Assembly: GCA_041391765.1 (NCBI GenBank)
Contig: JAWKNJ010000021.1
Location: 46,689-110,688 of the forward strand
DNA from: SHAN690 sp041391765
Lineage (GTDB): Bacteria; Bacteroidota; Bacteroidia; Flavobacteriales_G; Salibacteraceae
Direction: 5' to 3'
Length of the DNA stretch: 64,000 bases
Under the pieces are notes generated by a model. It did no database searches. It had not been told where the DNA came from and saw only the letters and a list, made by a program, of their open reading frames with translations. The translations under genes and the position numbers were made by a program. Positions within the stretch are counted from its first letter, which is position 1; every line of letters begins with the position of its first letter. Positions 1 to 6,756 of the stretch are shown here, piece after piece.

Positions 1-704
1 TCGATTGTCGAATCCGAGTTTTGACGTAGTAACCCCGAAAGATGGGCGGCTACCGTTTCGACATGAACAAAAGGCCGTTGCTGCTCACCGCTTCCGTGAA
101 TGTTAATTTTGCCATGGAAGTTAGCCTCGAATAAAAACTTGTTGATCACCGCATCAAAGCGCATGCTTCGATTATAACCGTACACATTGCCACAGCGGAT
201 AATGTGTGTCTCACACTTGCTTTGTAAACGCTTGACATGATCTTCCCCGCGCATCTTCGAAATGCCGTAAAACGTCCTAGGATTAGGCTGCGAATCCAAA
301 TTCTTTTGATCATCACCCGAACCGTATACTGATACACTACTGAGGTAGATCAATTTTTTGACGCTTGATTCTTCCACGGCATATGTCACCTCTGCCGTTC
401 CCCAATGATTGACTTGCTCAAAAAGATGCGCGTCCTGATCAGCGAAGGGGGTGGTAACCTTGGCCGCCAAGTGGTATACTACATCGGCATTCTTAACCGC
501 CTTTCGCAATTTCCGGCTGTCCAATATGTCCCCATCAATAAACTTAACTCGTTCATCCAACTTGGTTTTCCCGATGAACAAATTGTAGTTGTGCCTGCTC
601 AGGTTGTCATATATGACCACATCCGTTACCGCGTTATTCCGCAACAATTCCTCACACAACGAAGTTCCAATGTATCCTGCTCCTCCCGTTATCAATACCC
701 TCAT
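1..704 (-). CDS. NAD-dependent epimerase/dehydratase (extended SDR), 3' end outside window
   Basis: This is a partial nucleotide-sugar epimerase/dehydratase of the extended short-chain dehydrogenase family; 234 residues are visible and the C-terminus lies beyond the left edge. The translation opens MRVLITGGAGYIG, the NAD(P)-binding GxxGxxG loop after a first beta strand, followed by VIYDNL and a DGDILD segment that binds the adenine ribose. VYHLAA and the catalytic YGISK (YxxxK) with a preceding SSVSVYG serine strand are all present, so the enzyme should be active. Substrate cannot be told from this part. The ATG overlaps the cysH stop codon (ATGA), so translation is probably coupled to the sulfate-reduction gene. 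It is the last visible gene of the panC-cysH-epimerase run. Confidence 0.9.
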   Translation of the reverse strand, partial: MRVLITGGAGYIGTSLCEELLRNNAVTDVVIYDNLSRHNYNLFIGKTKLDERVKFIDGDILDSRKLRKAVKNADVVYHLAAKVTTPFADQDAHLFEQVNHWGTAEVTYAVEESSVKKLIYLSSVSVYGSGDDQKNLDSQPNPRTFYGISKMRGEDHVKRLQSKCETHIIRCGNVYGYNRSMRFDAVINKFLFEANFHGKINIHGSGEQQRPFVHVETVAAHLSGLLRQNSDSTI

Positions 705-1399
705 TTGCTAATCAATTCAGTGTGTAAACCACATTCCGTTTTATTCTGACCCAGCCATCGTCCATCTCGATCATCACCTAAGGATGGCTTGACGGTACAC
801 GGCTCACAACCGATGCTGGAATATCCCTGCGCATCCAACGGATGGCGTGGTAAATCGAATTCATTGATGTATCGCCAAATTTCCTGCTTAGTCCAACTCA
901 ACATGGGATGAAATCTCATACCTCCTTGGGGAGTGTGCTCAATTTCATTCAGCGATTTTCTATTGGCGTTTTGATCTGCGCGCACACCGTTTACCCACAC
1001 ATCAAACCGATCCAGCAATGGCTGCATTGGCTGAGTTTTATTTAGAAAACAACAGTAATCGGGATCAGAAGTGAAGTAAAAGTTGCCTTGACTATTTCGC
1101 TGTTGAATCTTCGGAACATGCGACTCGATATTCAAGACATTCAAACCAAAATCATTGCTAACCTCATCTCGGAAGGAAAGCGTTTCGGGAAAATGAAACC
1201 CAGTTTGAATAAAGTAAACCGGCATCTCAGGAGCAACCCTTGACAGAATGTGCAGCATCGGTAAACTATGCGTCTGGAATGAGGAGGAGGCAAAAAAAGT
1301 CTGCCCCGCATTTCTAAACCCCTCAATCCGAACCCTGATTTGCTCAACCTTTGCGTTGAAAGTACTTCCCTGCTTCAAGCTGCAAAGGTTATGGCTCAA
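701..1399 (-). CDS. cysH: Assimilatory adenylyl-sulfate (APS) reductase, CysH family
   Basis: The 232-residue protein belongs to the PAPS/APS reductase family, which reduces activated sulfate to sulfite with thioredoxin or an equivalent donor. It has the C-terminal ECGLH motif carrying the catalytic cysteine. Two further cysteine pairs, DYCCFLNK and IGCEPC, are the [4Fe-4S] ligands that mark the APS-using type rather than the cluster-free PAPS type. The P-loop-like segment reads SSSFQTHSLPML, diverged from the usual SSSFGAED, so substrate handling may differ. The start is TTG, three bases after the panC stop; no in-frame ATG lies near. The stop overlaps the epimerase ATG. Genes for sulfate activation (cysD/cysN) are not in the window. 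Confidence 0.88.
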   Translation of the reverse strand: MSHNLCSLKQGSTFNAKVEQIRVRIEGFRNAGQTFFASSSFQTHSLPMLHILSRVAPEMPVYFIQTGFHFPETLSFRDEVSNDFGLNVLNIESHVPKIQQRNSQGNFYFTSDPDYCCFLNKTQPMQPLLDRFDVWVNGVRADQNANRKSLNEIEHTPQGGMRFHPMLSWTKQEIWRYINEFDLPRHPLDAQGYSSIGCEPCTVKPSLGDDRDGRWLGQNKTECGLHTELISK

Positions 1400-1402
1400 A
1401 CA

Positions 1403-2230
1403 TCAGTCGTGCAAGGCGAAATTGTCAATTAACCTTATTTCGCCCAGATACGCAGCAATAATTGCTCTGTCGGCATTAGAATCCAAGTGCTTAAATGTCT
1501 CTCCGTTTATTACGTCAAAGTATTCCAATCGGAAATCCGGGTCCGCTTCAAACCATAGTTCAATTGTCTTAATGACCTTGTCCGCTCCTTCCGATTGCAC
1601 ATGCTCCTTCGCATAAGATAAGGCCTTGTAAATCAAATCGGCCTTTTTTCTATGCTCCAAGGTTAAGCGAAGATTTCTAGAACTCATCGCAAGACCATCA
1701 GCTTCGCGCATAGTTGGCATGCCGACAATTTCAATTTTTAGATCGAGTGTTTGAACCAGCCTTCGAATCACAGCCAATTGCTGAAAATCTTTTTCTCCGA
1801 AAAAAGCAATATCGGGCTTAACCAGTTCGAATAACCGCTGCACCACCTGCCCAACTCCCTTAAAATGCCCGGGTCGAAAGGCCCCCTCATATACTCGCTC
1901 CAGAAGTCCGAAATCATGCAGATACTTTGATTGATCAGAGTTTGGTGGATAGATTTCTTCCTTGGATGGCAGATAAACCACGTCACACCTGACAGATTCG
2001 AGCTTAATTATATCGCCCTCAATATCAACCGGATACTTTTCGAAATCCATTGGATCGTTGAATTGAGTAGGATTCACGAAAATGCTGACTACGGTAAATA
2101 ATCCTCTATTCTTACTCGCCTGAACCAATGAGAGGTGACCAGCATGGAGAGCCCCCATAGTTGGCACGAATCCAACCCGTTGACCTGTAAGAAGGAGTTC
2201 AAGCTCTATATGATTTCGTGCTGTTTTCAT
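1403..2230 (-). CDS. panC: Pantoate--beta-alanine ligase (pantothenate synthetase)
   Basis: PanC condenses pantoate and beta-alanine with ATP to pantothenate, the precursor of coenzyme A. The 275-residue product has family-typical length. It shows VGFVPTMGALHAGH (the HIGH-like nucleotide-binding motif), SIFVNPTQF, FGEKDFQQL (family KDxQQ motif) and MREADGLAMSSRN with the KMSKS-like segment. It is the first gene of a minus-strand run with cysH and an epimerase. It is divergent from the GT5-like gene, about 100 bases away, an arrangement I know from many Flavobacteria. No convincing promoter element was seen for the panC side. Confidence 0.96.
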   Translation of the reverse strand: MKTARNHIELELLLTGQRVGFVPTMGALHAGHLSLVQASKNRGLFTVVSIFVNPTQFNDPMDFEKYPVDIEGDIIKLESVRCDVVYLPSKEEIYPPNSDQSKYLHDFGLLERVYEGAFRPGHFKGVGQVVQRLFELVKPDIAFFGEKDFQQLAVIRRLVQTLDLKIEIVGMPTMREADGLAMSSRNLRLTLEHRKKADLIYKALSYAKEHVQSEGADKVIKTIELWFEADPDFRLEYFDVINGETFKHLDSNADRAIIAAYLGEIRLIDNFALHD

Positions 2231-2251
2231 AGGTTTTATTCACTTCGCCTA

Positions 2252-2282
2252 TTGACGCGATGCCTTATATTGGTTAACTTTG
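2252..2282 (+). promoter_or_regulatory. Bacteroidota-type promoter for the GT5-DUF4270-glmS run
   Basis: A TTG (2252-2254) lies 20 bases upstream of TAACTTTG (2275-2282). This matches the Bacteroidota -33 TTG / -7 TAnnTTTG pattern with good spacing. The predicted start of transcription is near 2288, leaving a leader of about 45 bases before the ATG at 2335. Confidence 0.65.
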
Positions 2283-2334
2283 CGTTCCTTTTCGAGGCAA
2301 AATTGAGTTCTTTTCGTTTAATCAACAGAATTGT

Positions 2335-3165
2335 ATGAGTAATTACGAACGCGTTCTATACGTATCCCACGAAATCAATCCCTACCTTCCAGAAAATTAT
2401 ATGTCGTACATGGGTCGCCAGTTACCACAGGAGGCTCAGGATTTTGGTAAAGAAATAAGACTTTTCATGCCGCGCTTCGGAAATGTAAACGAGCGTAGAC
2501 ATCAACTTCACGAAGTAATTAGACTTTCCGGGATGAACCTGATCGTTGATGACACCGATCATCCGCTGATCATCAAGGTTGCTTCTATTCAGCCTACCAG
2601 AATGCAGGTTTATTTCATCGACAACGAAGAGTTTTTCAGAAGAAAGGCCACGTTTTGGGATGAAGACGACAACTTTTTCGAAGACAACGATGAGCGTTCT
2701 ATCTTCTTCTCACGTGGAGTATTCGAAACTGTGAAGAAACTGGGATGGATGCCGGAGATTATCCACGTGAATGGTTGGTTCAGTTCATTGATGGCTGTTT
2801 TCCAAAAGACTTTCTACGCAGACGATCCGTTGTTTGCTGATGCTAAAGTGGTGTTCTCAATTTACGGTGAAGAGTTCGCTGAAAAGATGGATCCACGCTT
2901 CTGGGAAAAGTGCATCTACGATGGCATGACGGAAGAAGACGTTGAGCTTCTAAAAGATCCAACCTATACCAACATCTGCAAGTTGGGTGCTAAGTATGCT
3001 GATGCCGTTGTGTTTGCAAGTGACGACATCAACGATGAAATACGATCATATGTGGCTTCGTTGGACAAGCCAATGCTGGATGCGCAGCCTGAGGAAAACC
3101 TCATGGGCGTATTTGATGATTTCTATTCAGAAGTCATGGAATCCAATTCTGTGATGGTAGAATAA
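2335..3165 (+). CDS. Glycogen/starch synthase-like protein, GT5 N-terminal domain only
   Basis: The 276-residue protein matches the N-terminal domain of GT5 glycogen/starch synthases (YVSHEINPY at the start, HVNGWFSSLMAVF at the position of the usual HxHDW loop, then VFSIYGEEF). It stops before the C-terminal nucleotide-sugar-binding half, and the ADP-glucose loop KxGGL is replaced by NYMSYMGRQL. Databases often name such proteins glycogen synthase, but a protein with half the fold and altered loops is unlikely to elongate glycogen alone. The gene sits between panC and DUF4270-glmS, a neighbourhood conserved in Flavobacteria, so a cell-envelope or amino-sugar role is conceivable. That role is inference; the real function is unknown. 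Confidence 0.85.
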   Translation: MSNYERVLYVSHEINPYLPENYMSYMGRQLPQEAQDFGKEIRLFMPRFGNVNERRHQLHEVIRLSGMNLIVDDTDHPLIIKVASIQPTRMQVYFIDNEEFFRRKATFWDEDDNFFEDNDERSIFFSRGVFETVKKLGWMPEIIHVNGWFSSLMAVFQKTFYADDPLFADAKVVFSIYGEEFAEKMDPRFWEKCIYDGMTEEDVELLKDPTYTNICKLGAKYADAVVFASDDINDEIRSYVASLDKPMLDAQPEENLMGVFDDFYSEVMESNSVMVE

Positions 3166-3166
3166 G

Positions 3167-4522
3167 GTGATAAACTTCTCATTAAACCAACTTAAGCAGC
3201 GGTTTGCCAATTGGCGAACCGCTGTTGTTTTGGCGACATTTTGTTGCCTGCTTGCTGTCTCCTGCAAGAAGGATAGACTTTTGGGTATTGAACTACAGCC
3301 TGATGGTCAGTTTGACTCTCTGCAATTTATTGACACGTTTACCGTACAGGCCTTTACAGTGACTCCTCAGCGCCAGCGAAGCGATGAAGTACAATCATAC
3401 GTGGGTCGCGTTTCAAGTTCTGTTTTTGGAACTACAGAATCCGCGCTGACAACTAACTTTCAATTCCCCACAGGTTATAGCGGTGATAGCGTACTAAAGG
3501 GATTTACGCTAGACTCAGTGACCTTGCATCTTCGTCCTAATCAGGTATTTGGTGTGCCATCCGAACCTTTTGAAGTGGAAGTATTTGAAATCGGACAACA
3601 GATATTCATTGATAGCGCTTATTACTCAGATTTCGACCCTATTGTGAAGCAAAAGGTTGGACAAGGAACATTTGTTCACTCGGGCCAAATCAGAATTACA
3701 GATACCATGTTGGTTGATGGCATCTATGAAGCATTTCAATTCATCATTCCGCTTGATAAGAGTTTCGGAGAGTACCTATTCAGTCTTTTTAGTAATACTT
3801 CGGTTATCTCTACAAATACCTTCCAAAGCGAATTCAACGGTCTGATGGTAAGACCAGCGGCCGGAACAGTATCAGTAGGATCCATTTATTCATTTGCCCT
3901 CACTACTGGAGAGTCAAGCATCCGCCTTCACGTATCGAATAGTGCAAAGAATAGCAGCACGACTATAAAAATTCCGATCAATGGAGAATGTGCACGAATC
4001 AATCAATACACACACCAATATTCTGGCTCGACAGTCGGTAATTACCTCGATAATGGACAGGTCAGAAACGACTTGGTTTTTGTTCAAGGATTGGTTGGGT
4101 CTGCCACAGAAATTCAAATTCCTGGTCTTTCCACGTTTGGTGCTAGCGGGATCTACGCAGCGTCAAAGGCAACACTATCATTCCCTCTAGCTGACATACA
4201 ACCAAGCGAATTCACTCATTCAAAGCAATTATACCTGTTAGATATTGATGAGAGCGGCATTGAATCATTGACTCCTGACTATGTCTACAGTAAAGCCAGA
4301 GCAGGTGGTAAATACAATTCCTCCACAAATTCATTTGAATTTGACGTTACTCGATATGTTCAACGCGTATTGACCGCAGAGATGAATGGTCAAAATGAAA
4401 ACTACGGTCTTCGACTTCATGCACAAGTCCCTGTTCTTAATGGAAACGACACGGCAATGAATGTTTTGAAAGGGATGGATAATATTGTTCTCAAGCTTTA
4501 TCATACGGATCTAAATAATTAA
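3167..4522 (+). CDS. DUF4270 family lipoprotein
   Basis: This is a 451-residue predicted outer-membrane lipoprotein. After a basic start and a hydrophobic stretch (VVLATFCCLLAV) comes the lipobox LAVSC, so the mature protein begins at Cys33. The rest is beta-rich with repeated FQFPTGY and LTTNFQF-like segments and resembles the DUF4270 family, common in Bacteroidota and without an assigned activity. It starts with GTG one base after the stop of the GT5-like gene, and glmS follows after two bases, so the three are surely one transcription unit. The constant link to glmS suggests an envelope polysaccharide or peptidoglycan context, but nothing in the sequence proves it. Confidence 0.85.
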   Translation: MINFSLNQLKQRFANWRTAVVLATFCCLLAVSCKKDRLLGIELQPDGQFDSLQFIDTFTVQAFTVTPQRQRSDEVQSYVGRVSSSVFGTTESALTTNFQFPTGYSGDSVLKGFTLDSVTLHLRPNQVFGVPSEPFEVEVFEIGQQIFIDSAYYSDFDPIVKQKVGQGTFVHSGQIRITDTMLVDGIYEAFQFIIPLDKSFGEYLFSLFSNTSVISTNTFQSEFNGLMVRPAAGTVSVGSIYSFALTTGESSIRLHVSNSAKNSSTTIKIPINGECARINQYTHQYSGSTVGNYLDNGQVRNDLVFVQGLVGSATEIQIPGLSTFGASGIYAASKATLSFPLADIQPSEFTHSKQLYLLDIDESGIESLTPDYVYSKARAGGKYNSSTNSFEFDVTRYVQRVLTAEMNGQNENYGLRLHAQVPVLNGNDTAMNVLKGMDNIVLKLYHTDLNN

Positions 4523-4524
4523 TC

Positions 4525-6366
4525 ATGTGCGGCATTGTTGGTTACACAGGTAAAAAAGAGGCTTATCCAATTTTGATCAAGGGTCTTCAGCGACTTGAAT
4601 ACAGAGGATATGACAGCGCTGGTGTCGCTTTGATGGACGACAATCTGAATTTGCACAAGTGCAAGGGCAAAGTCGCTGATTTGCAAAGCCATGTTGGCGA
4701 CAGTGATAAAGCAGGTCACGCTGGCATAGGTCACACTCGATGGGCAACGCACGGTGAGCCAAATGATGTGAATGCACACCCTCACCAATCCATGTCCGGT
4801 GAAATCGTTTTGATCCACAACGGCATCATCGAGAACTACGACAGCATCAAAAAAGAGCTTCAACATCGCGGTTACGTTTTCAAAAGCGAGACGGATACTG
4901 AGGTTTTGGTCAATCTAGTTGAAGAAATCAAGAAAAATGAACAGGTTGGTTTAGGCGAAGCAGTTAGAAAGGCATTGAACGAAGTGATCGGGGCGTATGC
5001 GATTGTTGTCATGTCGAAAAATGAACCCGGGACTCTAATTGCGGCCAAGAAAAGCAGCCCACTTGTCATCGGTATAGGCAACGAAGGTGATTTTTATCTC
5101 GCCTCTGATGCAACACCCATCGTTGAGTACACTAAAAATGTGGTTTACTTGGAAGATGGGGAAATTGCCGAAATAACTCCAGGTAAGGAATTGAAGCTTT
5201 TTACCGTTCAGAAGCATAAGGTTACTCCATACATCCAAGAACTAGAGCTTCAATTAGAGGAACTTGAAAAAGGCGGATACGAGCACTTCATGTTGAAGGA
5301 AATCTACGAACAGCCGCGTTCTGTCCGTGACAGTATGCGTGGTCGATTGCAAGTGTCGACAGGCCTTGTTCACCTAGGTGGAATGAATGAATACAAACGC
5401 AAGCTCATCAAAGCTGATCGCATCATCATTGTTGCATGCGGTACTTCATGGCACGCTGGTCTTGTGGGTGAGTATTTGATCGAAGACTTGGCCCGCATTC
5501 CCGTTGAAGTGGAATATGCTTCAGAGTTTCGCTATCGAAACCCTATTATCACAGAAAACGATGTTGTAATCGCCATTTCGCAATCAGGAGAAACGGCAGA
5601 TACATTAGCTGCGCTGGAGTTGGCAAAGTCAAAAGGCGCTACCATTTTAGGAATCTGCAACGTAGTTGGATCGAGTATTTCGCGCATCACACATGGCGGA
5701 TCATACACGCACGCTGGTCCAGAAATCGGAGTGGCAAGTACAAAGGCTTTTACAGCGCAAGTCACAGTCTTAAGCCTCCTTGCACTAAGCCTTGGGCAGG
5801 AAAGAGGGACCATTGAGCGCAGTAAATTCCAGCGACTGTTGATAGGCTTGAACGAAATCCCCGAAAAAATTGAACGCGCGCTCGAAACCAATGCACTGGT
5901 CGAAATTATCTCTGAAAAGTTCAAGGACGCCCACAACTTCCTTTATCTAGGACGCGGTTATTGCTTCCCCGTAGCGTTGGAAGGCGCGCTGAAACTGAAA
6001 GAAATCTCCTACATCCACGCAGAAGGTTATCCGGCTGCAGAGATGAAGCACGGACCTATCGCGCTGATTGATGAAGAAATGCCGGTTGTGGTTATTGCTA
6101 CAAAGGGTCCATCCTATGAGAAGGTCGTAAGCAACATTCAGGAAGTGAAAGCCCGCAAGGGGATCATCATTGCGATTGTGAGCGAGGGTGACACGCAAGT
6201 GAAAGAAATGGCTGACTACACCATCGAGATTCCTGAAACAGATGAAATCTTTAGTCCGTTGGTCGCGTCAGTTCCATTGCAATTGCTCTCCTATCACATT
6301 GCCGTAATGCGCGGATGCAACGTAGACCAACCGCGTAACTTGGCGAAGAGCGTGACGGTGGAATAA
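4525..6366 (+). CDS. glmS: Glutamine--fructose-6-phosphate aminotransferase (isomerizing)
   Basis: GlmS makes glucosamine-6-phosphate from fructose-6-phosphate and glutamine, the entry to UDP-GlcNAc for peptidoglycan and lipopolysaccharide. The 613-residue product starts MCGIVGYTG; Cys2 becomes the N-terminal nucleophile of the glutaminase domain (about residues 2-220, with GYDSAGVAL and HTRWATHG). Two SIS sugar-isomerase domains follow (about 290-430 and 460-595), with ISQSGETADT and the EISYIHAEGYPAAEMKHGPIA segment of the isomerase site. The C-terminus KSVTVE is the family hallmark. Length is normal. It follows the DUF4270 gene by two bases; no upstream space exists for a glmS ribozyme. 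Confidence 0.98.
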   Translation: MCGIVGYTGKKEAYPILIKGLQRLEYRGYDSAGVALMDDNLNLHKCKGKVADLQSHVGDSDKAGHAGIGHTRWATHGEPNDVNAHPHQSMSGEIVLIHNGIIENYDSIKKELQHRGYVFKSETDTEVLVNLVEEIKKNEQVGLGEAVRKALNEVIGAYAIVVMSKNEPGTLIAAKKSSPLVIGIGNEGDFYLASDATPIVEYTKNVVYLEDGEIAEITPGKELKLFTVQKHKVTPYIQELELQLEELEKGGYEHFMLKEIYEQPRSVRDSMRGRLQVSTGLVHLGGMNEYKRKLIKADRIIIVACGTSWHAGLVGEYLIEDLARIPVEVEYASEFRYRNPIITENDVVIAISQSGETADTLAALELAKSKGATILGICNVVGSSISRITHGGSYTHAGPEIGVASTKAFTAQVTVLSLLALSLGQERGTIERSKFQRLLIGLNEIPEKIERALETNALVEIISEKFKDAHNFLYLGRGYCFPVALEGALKLKEISYIHAEGYPAAEMKHGPIALIDEEMPVVVIATKGPSYEKVVSNIQEVKARKGIIIAIVSEGDTQVKEMADYTIEIPETDEIFSPLVASVPLQLLSYHIAVMRGCNVDQPRNLAKSVTVE

Positions 6367-6372
6367 CCGATC

Positions 6373-6738
6373 ATGAGCGTCAAGATCAACATCGAAGAGA
6401 AATTCAAACTATTCCAAGACCATTGGAACCCTCGCATTGTTGCTGAATTGAATGGTCAACACGTCAAGCTGGCTAAACTCCATGGTGAGTTTGTTTGGCA
6501 CAGCCACGAAGAGGAAGACGAACTATTTTACGTAGTCAAAGGCCAACTCGAAATGCACTTCCGCGATCGTATTGAATTTTTGAATGAGGGCGAAATGATT
6601 ATGGTTCCAAGGGGAGTAGAACATTGCCCTGTGGCCAAAGAAGAGGTTCATGTGCTGCTGTTTGAACCTGCTTCGACAGTAAATACCGGATCAAATTCTG
6701 AGTCTGCACTCACTCGCGAGCGGCTGGACAGAATCTGA
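6373..6738 (+). CDS. Small cupin-domain protein
   Basis: The 121-residue single-domain cupin begins six bases after glmS. The metal-binding set is visible: FVWHSHEEEDELFYVVKG (two His and Glu of motif 1) and MVPRGVEHCP (His of motif 2). Families of this size bind a divalent metal and include sugar isomerase-like and storage-type members; the substrate is unknown. The C-terminus (NTGSNSESALTRERLDRI) departs from the ending I expect for this family, and the DNA coding for it forms a long inverted repeat that includes the stop codon. Co-transcription with glmS is likely from spacing. Confidence 0.85.
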   Translation: MSVKINIEEKFKLFQDHWNPRIVAELNGQHVKLAKLHGEFVWHSHEEEDELFYVVKGQLEMHFRDRIEFLNEGEMIMVPRGVEHCPVAKEEVHVLLFEPASTVNTGSNSESALTRERLDRI

Positions 6739-6747
6739 TCCGGTATT
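6682..6747. repeat. Inverted repeat across the cupin stop codon, possible terminator
   Basis: The left arm AATACCGGATCAAATTCTG (6682-6700) and the right arm (6729-6747) are reverse complements at 18 of 19 positions, separated by 28 bases. The stop codon of the cupin gene lies inside the right arm. It stands between convergent genes (cupin and TonB receptor), so an RNA hairpin could act as a shared terminator, but there is no T tract. Confidence 0.7.
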
Positions 6748-6756
6748 AACAGCCTG

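Noticed and set aside
5532..5936. 134-codon minus-strand frame inside glmS
   Set aside because: Antisense of the SIS domains of glmS; no independent support.
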